Shown here in pieces: positions 43,501 through 52,234 of a stretch of 64,000 bases of DNA (position 1 is the stretch's first letter; each line of letters starts with the position of its first letter). The notes under the pieces are model-generated. The model was not told the origin of the DNA. It did not search any database and saw only the letters and a list, made by a program, of their open reading frames with translations. Source of the stretch: Rhizobium sp. 9140 (GTDB lineage: Bacteria > Pseudomonadota > Alphaproteobacteria > Rhizobiales > Rhizobiaceae); contig NZ_FJUR01000001.1 in assembly GCF_900067135.1 (NCBI RefSeq), forward strand, positions 3,605,123 through 3,669,122, in the 5' to 3' direction. The translations under genes were made by a program, and so were the position numbers.

Positions 43501-46361
43501 TCAGCGATCTTCCCAGCGATGACCGACCCATCCGCAAGCTTCGTCGCGTCAACGGCCAACGCCGCAAGCTTCGCATTCGATATCGCCAGATCAGCAATTT
43601 GCGTTCCAACGAGCTGGCCGGCGACCTTGGCAGCGGCGACGGCTGCGATCTGGGCATCCGTGAGCTGGCCTGTGATCTTCGAGGCCGCGAGGCTGGCGAT
43701 GTTGGCCTCGGCGATAGCACCGTTGATGTCGGCCGCATCGACGGTCGAGATCCAGCTCGTGCCGGTGTAGCGGTAGACCTTGCCGTCCGTGGTGAGGAAC
43801 GCCATGCGGCCTGCGGTGTTGCCCGTTGTCGGCAAAGCGGAGACGACTTCCACCGGGCGCAAGCCAGTGGCAAATTTGGCCGCCGTCACGGCTGCATCGG
43901 CAAGCTTGCCGGCTGTGATGGCGGCGTCGCTGATTTGCGTGCCGACGATCGTGCCCGTCAGGTCCACCGTCGGCACAGATGCCGTGTAGGCAGAGCCGTT
44001 CCAACGGTAGAGCTTGCCGTTGACGGTGATGACATCCTGCGATTTCGTGGTCGGTACGACGGTGCCAGAGATGACACCGACCGGCGCGATCCCGGAGGCA
44101 AACTTCGTTGCATCGACGGCCTGCGCCGCCAGCTTGTCGCGCTCGATCGCCGCGTCAGCGATCTTCGCGGCAATGACCGCACCGTCCATGATCTTGCTGA
44201 CAGAGACCGCAGCGTCAGCCAGCTTGGCCGTGATCACAGCGCGATCGGCCAGGATCTGTGCCGTGACGGCCGCTACCTCAAGCTTCGCAGTCGAGACGGC
44301 AGCATCTGCCAGCTTCAGACCAGTGACAGCCGCATCCATGATCTTGTTGGCCGAAACCGCAGCGTTGCCGATCTTGCTGGTGATGATGGCGCCGTCGAGG
44401 ACGTCGGCCGACGAGAACCCGATATTCGCCGTCGTCAGCGAGATCCAGGCCGAGTCCTCCGTCTTGCGCGGCGAGTAAGGGACGAGCTTTCCCTGCACCT
44501 CGTATTCGGTCGCCGGCAAGAGCCACATGCCGCTCAAGGGCCATTCGCTCGATGTCGGCCCGTAGGGGAACTGGTCGCTTTCGAAGACGACGACACCCGT
44601 CGCCTTCAGGCGAACACGGACCAGGACGCGCGCAACATCGGCGAGGTTGGTGGCGCAGGACACGATGATGACCGGCCGGCGGCTCCGGCCGTCCGGGTCC
44701 GTCAGAACATCGGCGCGGGCACCCCAGCCGGTCATCGGCTGCTTTGGGACATCGATGCGGCCGATCCAGCCGCTCGACACGACCTCCTGCATGGTCCGCG
44801 CCCAATCGTAGTCGGTCGGGTCGATCTCCTGCAGGGTGACGATCTGGTTCATGCCCATCTGACCACGGCGTTCCGTGACGAGGAAGCGCTTGTTCACATA
44901 GCCATTGTGCGGTGACGTCCAGGAGACGACATCGATGCCGGCCTCGAGCACATAGGCCATTGGAGGCAGAGGGAGCTGGTGACGGCGGAAACGGCGCGCC
45001 TCGGCCAAGATGGCGCGCATCAGCTGCTGGACCTGCCGATCGTGCGACGTCGCTCCGAAAGAGATGTCGGCGAGATTGCGCTTGCCGTCCAGAGCTTCAA
45101 ACGCGTCGTTGCGAACGACCGGCGCATCCTTGGCGACCCAAGCCTCTTCCGGGTTCGGATACTTGGCCGTCACCCCGTTGATGGTGAGATCGACGGAGGG
45201 GAACGGATCGAAGCCGGCCGGCTCGGTGATCAGGGTGTCGGCGTCCGAGAACCCAAAGACAGCTCCGCCGAAGATGCCGTTCTTCATCTTGAAGACGCCG
45301 CCCTGGTCGGTCAGCCGTCCGTTTTGCGCCTTGCGAAGCTCCTCGACGACAGTGAGCGGCACCATGTCGCCGGAGATCTCGTAACCGCCGCGCCACTGCG
45401 GCTCCGTCGTTTTGTCCGCCCGCTCGACCAAACGGCCGGCCTCCTGGCATGCAGCAATCCAGTTGGACGACGGCAGCCGGCGTGCGTTGACCTTTTGGCC
45501 GCCGTAGAACCATTCGCCCTTGTAGCGAAGGCCCCGCAGGACGTTGTAGGTCATCACGCCGAGGTTATAGGAGGGCTCGTGGGTGCTCGGATCATCCCAT
45601 CGATGGGTGCCGTTGCCGCCGTTCGTGCTGTCCTTGCGTATGTCGTAGAGCGGGAGAGGCGTCGGCTCAAACAGAACCTTCGGCTGTCCTTTGAAATAGT
45701 CGCGCTCCCAGCGATAGGTCATAATGGCATAGGGGATGCCACGCCCGACCATGGTTGCATCCCAAGGCCGATCCTCGTCTTCGCCGAATGTCTCTACAAG
45801 GAAAGGGTCAGCGACCGTCTGCAAGCCGCTATAGAACTTCACCCAGCAGTAATCGTGAACGGTCCCTTCGGTGTCGCGGAATTCTTTGAGCGGATAGCCT
45901 CGCCCGAACACCGCGTCAGGCTCATTCCAAAGGATCGTGCACTTCTCGCCCTCGATCCAGATGCCATCGAGGCCGGGGAGCGGGAGGTTGCCCAGCTCAA
46001 TGACTTCCGTGAAATACGTGTTTGGTGTGTCACCGTCGTAATTACCCCACGTGCCGTAGTACTTGCGCTTCCCGCGCGTGGCGAACTGACCGATCGTCGT
46101 CGAGACCGGCTTGTCATCGCCAACATCCGCCTGGATCTTGGCGCCCACTGGTGGCGGCGCATCCGGTGCGGTGGCCATCTGCCAAAGCGTCGTGGCGGCA
46201 GCCAGCGCCAGACTGACCACGGCATTGACGATACCGGAGCCACTGATGACGGCGCTGAAGACGCCGGCAATGGCACCGATCAGCGGACCAGCGGCTGCGG
46301 GGTCGGGCTGAAGCAGGAAAAACGTCAGGGCGGTTGTGGCGAGAGCGGCTTTCTTGAACAT
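37584..46361 (-). CDS. Giant tail-tip / fibre protein with VTAxxIAANA repeats and lectin-like modules
   Basis: 2,925 residues. Residues 1-25 look like an export signal. About 60-640 is the tail-tip body that joins the hub. From about 645 a long repeat region begins with DAAVTxxKLA-type 10-12-residue units and several LPTTGN...FLTTDxKIYRFNG modules (43.0-44.1 kb). Jelly-roll-like modules follow at roughly 42.7-42.2, 41.8-41.2, 40.75-40.2, 39.85-39.3 and 38.7-38.2 kb, separated by tracts of ITAGTIAANAVTAGKIAANA-like repeats. The 41.8 and 39.85 kb modules are copies of each other. A beta-rich C-terminal domain (37.6-38.1 kb) ends it. It probably forms a long fibre that binds surface glycans; this role is inferred. 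Confidence 0.85.
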   Translation of the reverse strand: MFKKAALATTALTFFLLQPDPAAAGPLIGAIAGVFSAVISGSGIVNAVVSLALAAATTLWQMATAPDAPPPVGAKIQADVGDDKPVSTTIGQFATRGKRKYYGTWGNYDGDTPNTYFTEVIELGNLPLPGLDGIWIEGEKCTILWNEPDAVFGRGYPLKEFRDTEGTVHDYCWVKFYSGLQTVADPFLVETFGEDEDRPWDATMVGRGIPYAIMTYRWERDYFKGQPKVLFEPTPLPLYDIRKDSTNGGNGTHRWDDPSTHEPSYNLGVMTYNVLRGLRYKGEWFYGGQKVNARRLPSSNWIAACQEAGRLVERADKTTEPQWRGGYEISGDMVPLTVVEELRKAQNGRLTDQGGVFKMKNGIFGGAVFGFSDADTLITEPAGFDPFPSVDLTINGVTAKYPNPEEAWVAKDAPVVRNDAFEALDGKRNLADISFGATSHDRQVQQLMRAILAEARRFRRHQLPLPPMAYVLEAGIDVVSWTSPHNGYVNKRFLVTERRGQMGMNQIVTLQEIDPTDYDWARTMQEVVSSGWIGRIDVPKQPMTGWGARADVLTDPDGRSRRPVIIVSCATNLADVARVLVRVRLKATGVVVFESDQFPYGPTSSEWPLSGMWLLPATEYEVQGKLVPYSPRKTEDSAWISLTTANIGFSSADVLDGAIITSKIGNAAVSANKIMDAAVTGLKLADAAVSTAKLEVAAVTAQILADRAVITAKLADAAVSVSKIMDGAVIAAKIADAAIERDKLAAQAVDATKFASGIAPVGVISGTVVPTTKSQDVITVNGKLYRWNGSAYTASVPTVDLTGTIVGTQISDAAITAGKLADAAVTAAKFATGLRPVEVVSALPTTGNTAGRMAFLTTDGKVYRYTGTSWISTVDAADINGAIAEANIASLAASKITGQLTDAQIAAVAAAKVAGQLVGTQIADLAISNAKLAALAVDATKLADGSVIAGKIADAAVTTAKFAAGLRPIEIVSSLPTTGNTEGRIVFLTTDDKIYRFNGTAFVSTLAAGDITGTLLDAQLAALSASKVTGQLTDTQIAAVGAAKVTGTLVSSQIADAAITAAKFGTGLKPVETVASLPTSGNAAGRVVFLSTDSKIYRFDGAAWTSSVAAPDIGGTIADTQIAAIAAGKVTGQLTDAQIAAVAAAKVSGQLVGTQIADLAITNAKLAALAVDAAKLASNAVTNTKIADDAISTPKLQASAIVADKIAVNAITASKMSIAANAVGASLILDRFYGDPGYWSPNAPYVTFVSSTDAQVAAMRVSGAMKFNAALAAANAGPRIHGWIARGFPLTPDTWYRASAIVKNVGCNKNFNALVINDMSISASDGGVIASATDTGYQAAAGKTIEWRFKTDSSRTQTATPVPYMDTGTDAVGYWLISDIQLVEMAEASLIVDGAIVARHVSAAAITANAIAANAVTADAIAANAITAVKIAAGAIETAKLAAGAVTAGTIGANAVIAGKIATNAVTAGTISAGAVTAGTVAANAITAGTIAASAVSAANLAAGIITAEKLAVGKGVNWVSNSNAQADLTNWGIKFRSGGTWDFGKANNNYSPIDGCFYVLQSGARLDGAFVDVNPRSPFDNNYAMRWPVAQLSWLEASVYVFGHRSNGVQLYIECFNNGGNSLGFIMDAKPTNQNSDPGSQLSAYQRVWAKGQAPAGTTHVEIFLRCFGHSAANGTDSYTWFSRFYVGEATQYQSEPTPWSEGSITLITEGNIVTNAITANKIAAGAIVAGKIAANAVTANEIAANAITAAKIASGAIETAKLAAGAVTAGTIASGAITTAKLDALAVTADKLAVNSVVAGKIAAGVISATEIASGAITTAKLAASAVTANELAANAVVAGKIAADAIVANNIAANAISAKQLILTDFENFIPDGQFEQGALTSVWDANYPMYNGSGAGGANIWLWVGDAQTGRWSLVLENGTNGGSGGTISMNMVTKDFIPVTSGDWLAWDVSVRTTDGSSGFGFYYRILWFDRNKTALASPQYTDVQGNASIPAAWDKRSGKTQVPGSATYCKVQIYHHSPSTTRYLIIDRISLRKAEGAELVVDGSISTIHLAADSITTAKIAANAVTASEIAANAVTAGKISAGAVEAASIASGAVVAGKIAANAVTAGTVAANAITAGTIAANAVTTGTIAAGAVTAGQIAAGAVIADKIAAGSIYADKLAVGKGTNWIPNSNAQADITNWRIYASSANWSFLKRNDNFTPIDGAFQVLQEGAQNNGQFADLSPRNPADNNIPMRWPVAQGSWLEASVYVYGHRSDYARLHIEYVNNGGVTIGYTFADKPTHQNGDPGSQLASYERIWVKGQAPAGTTHVQLFLRCMGHSAAWGTNSYTWASKFYLGEATANQLEASPWSEGGTTVISEGNIVTNAITANKIAANAITAGKIAANAVTAGTIAANAVTAGTIAANAVTAATIAAGAVSTNQLAANAITAAKIAGGTITGDKIAVRTISADSFIAATITGYEINARTIGAGHIAVGTISATEIASNAITADKIQAFAISSDKIGANAVVAGKIAANAITADNIQAGVITGSKLQANTLGAREIAAGSITAKQLVISDFNNLVPDNQMTTTDAWVGTIPGWVVWGDHGLFQSYNGMAFTAGPWGSGGYTNCQSRSFPVKGGTAYRFTGAIYSNNNFNAMIRVLWLNASGNIASYVDYINTGNRGSGGTGTLAVNLVSPGEAASAVIELFVQRDTTGGNVYFGAVGCFERNGGDLIVDGALTAGMIAANAVTADKIAANAVTAEKISVANLSALNIKVTNIDITDATLNGEKLVNGAISNVYYNTSGGSVAKSATTTVLTRTLTLAPEERLVINAFWNLRGSMTGVNAEVFYAGDVQLKINSTVLDTIKVTGPAIDTYGCSSQSISGSFTNGGSAQNVTITLVFVMGSGGAMRTNNKDMGYFGSSAGMTNDGTSWTITRLKK

Positions 46362-46786
46362 CAGCCCACCCTGAAGGCGCGAACCGCCTTCTCGCGATCG
46401 ACGCTAGCAAGGCCCGCCTCGCCCATCACCCAGATCCGATCGAAGTCGAACACGCCGAGCACGTGGCGGAACTGCGTATCCGTCGGAATAGCGGCGATAT
46501 CGCCTGTCTGCGCATCAACCGGATGGTCATGTTCGGGAAGCAACGACGCGGCGAAGTCGGCCAGATCCTCAAAGCCGGCCGCGCGCATCAGACGATAGGC
46601 CGACACGGCATCGTTATAGTCGCCCTGATCGGGCACGGGCAGCTCGGCGCCGGTGATGGCGATCACGGATGCAATGGCAAGCTGTCCGCAATCGTTCTGC
46701 GCCCAGGCGAACGGCTTCCGGCGGATGTCGTCGAAGACATCGCAGAAGGGTCCGATCCAGAGTTCGCGGCGCTTCAGCTCAATCAT
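46361..46786 (-). CDS. NlpC/P60-like tail protein (prophage B)
   Basis: 141 residues, a close counterpart of the gene at 1357. The Cys motif (NDCGQLA) and His motif (QFRHVLGV) are both kept. Differences are scattered substitutions (for example EYEHPVD to EHDHPVD). It shares one base with the tail-tip start. Confidence 0.7.
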   Translation of the reverse strand: MIELKRRELWIGPFCDVFDDIRRKPFAWAQNDCGQLAIASVIAITGAELPVPDQGDYNDAVSAYRLMRAAGFEDLADFAASLLPEHDHPVDAQTGDIAAIPTDTQFRHVLGVFDFDRIWVMGEAGLASVDREKAVRAFRVG

Positions 46787-47433
46787 TCTTCGCCCCAGGG
46801 TTCGATCCAGTTGGCAACGGAGCCGGCATATTTTCCGAAGTTATCGACCTCGCCGTTCGGGCCCTTCCGCTTCTTCTGCTCTTCGGCGCTGGACTTGGCT
46901 GGGTTCGGCCGGGTCAGGTTGACCATGGCGTCGTTGACGAGGCGGATCTCCAGCACTTCGCCGCCGCCGTCTTCAGCGGCCGTCTGCACGCTCGCGCCGT
47001 CAATGACGCCGAGGTAATCGTTCTCGGGCATCGAGGAGAGCTGGCGCGTCGTCGGATCGAGAAGGCCAATCCAGATTTCGAGCGAGCCCGCGCGGCAATC
47101 AAGGCCACGCGACATGTCCTCGACGGCCGGGTTGAGCATCGTCATGGAGACCGTGCGGGTGTTGACCTCAAGCGTCGAGGTGCTGACGCTCTCGCCCGTG
47201 TCGAGGTCAACCTGCCCTTGGAAGGTACGGGCATAGACCTCACCGTCGATCAGCGATCGAACCTCAACTGTCACCGGCCGATCACCGGACCAAAAGGACT
47301 TCGTCTCCAGCGAGGTATTGCCGTTCGCGTCGGGGTAGGTGCGCGCGATCACGGATACGAACCAGCGCGGCACGATGCCGTCCTGGGGCGCGTTTTGCAG
47401 CAAAGCAAAGAAGGCGGGATCGACTGTCTTCAT
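46783..47433 (-). CDS. DUF2163-like tail protein (prophage B)
   Basis: 216 residues, the same length as its prophage A counterpart, with few substitutions; the C-terminal third (from EVLEIRLVNDA) is almost unchanged. 4-bp overlaps on both sides. Confidence 0.65.
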   Translation of the reverse strand: MKTVDPAFFALLQNAPQDGIVPRWFVSVIARTYPDANGNTSLETKSFWSGDRPVTVEVRSLIDGEVYARTFQGQVDLDTGESVSTSTLEVNTRTVSMTMLNPAVEDMSRGLDCRAGSLEIWIGLLDPTTRQLSSMPENDYLGVIDGASVQTAAEDGGGEVLEIRLVNDAMVNLTRPNPAKSSAEEQKKRKGPNGEVDNFGKYAGSVANWIEPWGEE

Positions 47434-48083
47434 GGCTTTTCGATCGCTGTGAAACCGGCGCCCTCTGTCAGGTGACGGCGCGCGCGGCCCGGCATGTGGC
47501 TGTCCGGCATGATGACCATGCGGCAGGCCGGCCGGGCGAAGATCGTGGTGGCGTTGACAGCCAGGCCGTCCGGCACATTCGGGAAGATGCTCAGTGCCGG
47601 CGTCACCCCGTTGCTGCCTGCAACACCGCGCTCAGATATCTCGAGGAAGGCGTATTGAACGGGATTGCTGCCCCACGACACCTGAAACTTGTCGGCGATC
47701 GTAAGGACGTAGCCGGCCGGAAAACCCTTGAAGCTCATCGAGCGGCGGTCCGTCCCGATCGTGTTGATCTGAATAAGGCGGCTGCCGAGGATCGTCCCGC
47801 GCGGGTCCGTGGCCGGATAAGGCGACAGCGGGTCGAACAGCCAGAAGGCCTCCTGGGCACCGCGAAGGGCGCGGATCAGGGCGGCGTACTGTTTCATCTC
47901 GGCACTCGAGCGGCGATCGAGTTCCACCACGGCGCGCCAAAGCGGGTCGGCCATCTCGGTCTGCCAGATGCGACCGCTGCCCTGTCCGGACAGGCTGTCA
48001 CGACGCTTGATGCCCCACTCGACGCTGGAGATAGGAAGCCGATCGGCGAATGTCGGAAGGCTGTAGGGGAAGCTGAGGGTCAT
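47430..48083 (-). CDS. Distal tail protein, DUF2460-like (prophage B)
   Basis: 217 residues, colinear with the gene at 2426. Substitutions such as VIQIATIGTD to LIQINTIGTD are conservative. It sits directly after the tape-measure gene with a 4-bp overlap. Confidence 0.6.
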   Translation of the reverse strand: MTLSFPYSLPTFADRLPISSVEWGIKRRDSLSGQGSGRIWQTEMADPLWRAVVELDRRSSAEMKQYAALIRALRGAQEAFWLFDPLSPYPATDPRGTILGSRLIQINTIGTDRRSMSFKGFPAGYVLTIADKFQVSWGSNPVQYAFLEISERGVAGSNGVTPALSIFPNVPDGLAVNATTIFARPACRMVIMPDSHMPGRARRHLTEGAGFTAIEKP

Positions 48084-51000
48084 TGGCCCCTCACATACGG
48101 GCGCTTCTTGATCTGATCGAAGCGGGCCGGCAGGTTCTTGTCGTAGGCGCGAAGGCCCTTGGCGACACCCCGATCAACGGCGTCCTCGATGTCGCGATCG
48201 CCGCGCGGGTTATCGACGTAGACGTTGATTTCAGACTTGCCGGCACGCACCGGGTCGTTGGCAGCCGACGCCATCCTGCTCTGGCCCTGTGAGGGGTAAA
48301 CAGAAGCCGGCGCGCCGATCTTGGCGACAAAGCCTCCCTTGTCATAGCCGCGTCCGGAGTTCAGACCTTCGAGCATACGGCGAACGCCGGGCTGTGCGAC
48401 GACGCTGGCCTTGACGACGTATTCTTGCCCATGGACGAAACCGGCAATATCGCCCCGTCCGCCGTTCCCGGTGTAGCCGCCGACGTCGTACAGACCCTTG
48501 CCCGGATTGTTGACGGCGAACGTGGACTGCGCGCCGTTCGGCACGAAGGTCGGGAGAAAGGCTGTCAGCAGCGAGCCGAGAATTCCGCCGCCGCCAGACG
48601 ATGGTGCGGCCGGGAAGAAATTGGCCATGTTCTGACCGACCTGTCCGAGACCGCTCCCGAACGTGCCGAGCCCTTCCGTAGCAACCGATGCCGTGCTCGA
48701 AAGATTTCCGACCGTCTTGCTTGCGGACTGGCCCGTCGTCGCCAGCTTTTCCAGCGCCTTGGACGCCGTATCGGCGCCTTCATTATTCTTCCCGATGCCG
48801 TCCCAATTGCCGATACCGACGCGCTTCGCGCCATACCAAGCGCCCCAGCCGTTCTGTGATGCCTGCTGGAGAGCAAACTTGGTTGCCTCGGGGCCGTTTG
48901 CCGCCAGCGCCGGGTCCAGACCGGTCTGCTTCTGGAAGACATTCCCCAGACCGCCGCCCTTGTAGAGCTGAAACGGTCCGTAGGATTGTTCACGGATACC
49001 GTTCTTCACGTAGCCAGACTGCAGGTTCCAACTGCTCAAGCCGCCTTCGGATTGAGCAACCCTCACCGCAGTGTCGGCATTGATGTTGTATTTCGGTGCC
49101 CAGGTGCGGATGAAGGATTCGACATCCGTTACGGCGCCCAGCGGTTCGCGTGTGACAGGGATCAGCGGAGCGGCGTAGGACTGAAAGCCGCTTGCTGTCG
49201 GTGTGTTCTGGTTGGCCGCGACCGGCGCACCTTTCAGGAAACGGCCGAGCACATCCGACAGCTCCGGACGATCGCCGCCCAGAAGCATGTTTTTGATCGA
49301 GTTCGAGCCCAGCTCCTGGAAGAACTTGCCGACATCACCGAGAAGGCCGTTCAACGCACCTTTGAAGTCGCCTTTAAGAAGCGAGCCGAGGACGTTGTCG
49401 ATCGCGGTTTCGCCGGCGGACTGGAACATCTGCCATGCCGCCGTGGCCTTCTCGACCTCCGCTGTCTGGTTGGCGATCTCCCGCGCGTTGCGCCGGATCT
49501 GCTCGGCCTCGGCCGACAGAGCCGAATAGCCGCGCGCCCGGATCATCTGCTCGGCTTCGAGAACCGCCAAAGCCTTTTCGCGTTCGGCCGTGCTGGCGCC
49601 GACCAGCGTCTTCTCAAGGCGCAAGCGCTCCAGATCGTCATCCTGCCCCTTGATGACGTCGATCGCGCCGGCGCGGCGTTGCTCAAGCTCGCTGGCAGCT
49701 GCCGCATCCTTCGCAGCCGCCAGCGCCTCGGCCAGCTTCCTCTGTTCCTCGCCCTGGGCAGCGGCCGCAGCGGCGGCAAGCGGGCGGAGTTGGATTTCCG
49801 TGCGCAGAAGAGCCTCGGCTTGGCTCGCCGTGATATTGCCGGCCGCGACCTGATCGTTAAGGCGGCGCCGTGCTTCGACCTCCTCGACCAGCTCGGCCGA
49901 CTGAAGGCGGGAGGCGGCGAGCGTCTCTTGGATGACGCGGTTGCGTGCAGCGGCAATGCGGGACGATGCCTCGGCCGTGGTGATTTCCTCACCGGCCAGC
50001 TGCAGGCGCTCCCGATCAGCCATCAAGCCTGCGAGCACCACAGGGTTTCGTTCCGTCTGGATGCGGATGTCGAGTGCCGCGAGTTGGTTGGCGCGCTCCT
50101 GCGCCGGGATCAGGGTTTCGAGCGCGCGCTTCTTGGCGTCGATCGTGGCCGTTATGTCAGCGCGTTGGCTGTCGAGAAGACCAGGTGCGTCAAGGCCGCT
50201 TTGGGCCTTGATGAGGCTGTCCTCAAGATCGCGGCGGGCACGCGCTGCCGCCGTTGCCGGGCTGGCGTTGGCGGTGTCGAGTGCGCCTCGAGCCGCGGCA
50301 CGGCGCTTTTCCTGTTCGCGATCGCGCGCCTCGTTGCCGCGCCGCTCCATGTCTTCCTGCCGGAGACGTTCGAGTTCGGTACGCGCCGTTTCTACGTCGC
50401 TGTCGAAAAAGCCGTCGCCGAGTATGCTGCCCTTACTCTTGGCCTGAGATCGCCTCGCCGCATCATATCTTTCGGTCGCTTCAGCCAGAGCGTCGGCCGG
50501 AGACGGGCCGTTGAAAGACCGATCGATGGATTTCCCCATCCAGTCGTAAGCATCACTCGCAGCCTTGGCGACACTGTTCCAAGCACGACCAAGCGCCGTG
50601 GTCGCTTCGCTGGCGTTGGCCAGCCGGCCCGGAAGAGCAGCCAGCAAGACCTGCTGCGCTTCAGTGAGCCGGTTCTGTGCCGTCAGGCGGCGCGCATACT
50701 CGGCGGTCGCCGCATCGACCAGCCCATATTGGCGGTAGAGGGTGTCGATCGCCTTGGACGGATCGGCGAACATCTCGGCCAGTGCCGCGCCCGCCTCGTC
50801 GGCCGACACGCCGATCGTCGCGCCGAAATTCTTGCTGATGGCGATCAGCTGCTCGAAGTTCTCCGAGGCGATCCGGCCGGTCCGCAGGAACTGCGCTTCC
50901 ATCGTACGGGCCGACGCGACGGAGATCCCGGCCGCCGCTGCGCCGTTCTGAGCCGCCGCCTCCATGCTCGCGGCACTGCCGGCAGTCGCGCGACCAATCC

Positions 51001-52234
51001 CGGACGCTGCGGTCTCGACTTCCTTGATGGAGCCGAGATAGTCGTTCCAGGCCATGGCGCCGAGGACGACGGCCGCTGTCGTGCCGGCAATACCGACCCG
51101 CAGCGGCGTGATCGCGGCCATGGCTGCCTTGGCGGCATTTCCCATGCTGCCGTAGATCTGCATGGCCTGCGGACCCTGCTGCAGAATGACCTGGGTGATG
51201 GGCATGCCCAGCGCCAGCGACTGGACGGTGTCCACGCCTTGCGTGAAGAGGTTTGCCTGTTGGTCCGGACGCAGGCCCTTGCTACCCGTGATGCCCTTGC
51301 GCGACTGGATCAGCCCGAGCGTCGCCTGACGCTCACGGCTGATCGCCGCCGTCATCTCGTCGTGCGAGATCGCGCCGACCCTGTTGGCCTGACGGATGTC
51401 CTCGATTGTCTTGCGATAGGCCGTGAGAGCCGCATAGCGCGGATTGTAGGCCTGCCGCAGCCGATCGCGTTCGTCCATGAAGGCGGTGATGTCAGCGCTG
51501 CGGTCCGGCTGGATCATCTGCGACTGGACGATGGACTGTGCAGACTGCTTACGCCGGGCAGCGAGGCGCTCGGCCGCACCGGCCTGCTCTTCCATAGCCC
51601 GTGTTTCGCGGATCCTCGCATCAATGGCGGTGGACGCCGAGATCGCACCGACGCGCTCGGCCTCGTTGATATCGAGGAGCGCCTTGCGATGGCGTTCCAT
51701 CAAGGCGAACATCGGATCGAACCGCGCCTGCAGGCGGTCCATCTCCTTCAGGTACGCCTCGATATCGGCGCCACGGTTCGGCGTGATCGTCCTCGCTTCA
51801 ACGATCGATTGCGCCTGCTGCTTCTGGCGTGCCGCAAGCCGCTCGGCGGCACCCGCCTGTTCCTGCATCGCGCGCGTCTCGCGGATCCGCGCCTCGATCG
51901 CGGTTGAGGCCGAGATTGCGCCGACCTTCTCGGCATTGGCGATATCGGTCAACGCCTGCCGATGGCGCTGCATGACCGCGAACATCGGATCGAAGCGCGC
52001 CTGCAGGCGGTCCATCTCGCGGCCATAGGCGGAGAGATCGTCCAAGCGGGTCGTGTTGTTGTTGGCAGCTTCCTTGAGCTTGCCGAGCGCCGTCGTGACA
52101 GCCTGGACCTTCGGCGCGACCGCCTCCGCCTGCTTACCGATGGCCGCGACGGCATTGCGCGCCTCCGTGCCGCCGGTCTTGGCGCCGGACGGATCGACGG
52201 TGACGCCGATCGCGATGCGATAGGCGGCCGTCAT
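48080..52234 (-). CDS. Tail tape-measure protein with a different lysozyme-like domain (prophage B)
   Basis: 1,384 residues, nearly the length of the prophage A protein, so the tails should be equally long. The three 91-residue N-terminal repeats, the tape-measure domain and the C-terminus are conserved. The region after LIPVTREPLG (residue about 1,030) is unrelated to that of prophage A: it reads VTDVESFIRTWAPKYNINAD, then AVRVAQSEGGLSSWNLQSG and SYGPFQLYKGG. This is another lysozyme-like fold, with Glu in QSEGG the likely catalytic acid. A second divergent patch lies near residues 580-625. Confidence 0.92.
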   Translation of the reverse strand: MTAAYRIAIGVTVDPSGAKTGGTEARNAVAAIGKQAEAVAPKVQAVTTALGKLKEAANNNTTRLDDLSAYGREMDRLQARFDPMFAVMQRHRQALTDIANAEKVGAISASTAIEARIRETRAMQEQAGAAERLAARQKQQAQSIVEARTITPNRGADIEAYLKEMDRLQARFDPMFALMERHRKALLDINEAERVGAISASTAIDARIRETRAMEEQAGAAERLAARRKQSAQSIVQSQMIQPDRSADITAFMDERDRLRQAYNPRYAALTAYRKTIEDIRQANRVGAISHDEMTAAISRERQATLGLIQSRKGITGSKGLRPDQQANLFTQGVDTVQSLALGMPITQVILQQGPQAMQIYGSMGNAAKAAMAAITPLRVGIAGTTAAVVLGAMAWNDYLGSIKEVETAASGIGRATAGSAASMEAAAQNGAAAAGISVASARTMEAQFLRTGRIASENFEQLIAISKNFGATIGVSADEAGAALAEMFADPSKAIDTLYRQYGLVDAATAEYARRLTAQNRLTEAQQVLLAALPGRLANASEATTALGRAWNSVAKAASDAYDWMGKSIDRSFNGPSPADALAEATERYDAARRSQAKSKGSILGDGFFDSDVETARTELERLRQEDMERRGNEARDREQEKRRAAARGALDTANASPATAAARARRDLEDSLIKAQSGLDAPGLLDSQRADITATIDAKKRALETLIPAQERANQLAALDIRIQTERNPVVLAGLMADRERLQLAGEEITTAEASSRIAAARNRVIQETLAASRLQSAELVEEVEARRRLNDQVAAGNITASQAEALLRTEIQLRPLAAAAAAAQGEEQRKLAEALAAAKDAAAASELEQRRAGAIDVIKGQDDDLERLRLEKTLVGASTAEREKALAVLEAEQMIRARGYSALSAEAEQIRRNAREIANQTAEVEKATAAWQMFQSAGETAIDNVLGSLLKGDFKGALNGLLGDVGKFFQELGSNSIKNMLLGGDRPELSDVLGRFLKGAPVAANQNTPTASGFQSYAAPLIPVTREPLGAVTDVESFIRTWAPKYNINADTAVRVAQSEGGLSSWNLQSGYVKNGIREQSYGPFQLYKGGGLGNVFQKQTGLDPALAANGPEATKFALQQASQNGWGAWYGAKRVGIGNWDGIGKNNEGADTASKALEKLATTGQSASKTVGNLSSTASVATEGLGTFGSGLGQVGQNMANFFPAAPSSGGGGILGSLLTAFLPTFVPNGAQSTFAVNNPGKGLYDVGGYTGNGGRGDIAGFVHGQEYVVKASVVAQPGVRRMLEGLNSGRGYDKGGFVAKIGAPASVYPSQGQSRMASAANDPVRAGKSEINVYVDNPRGDRDIEDAVDRGVAKGLRAYDKNLPARFDQIKKRPYVRGQ

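Noticed and set aside
48986..51907. A 973-codon open frame on the plus strand across the tape-measure gene
   Set aside because: It lies antisense to a well-supported tape measure, follows its codon structure, and is the expected by-product of GC-rich codon use.
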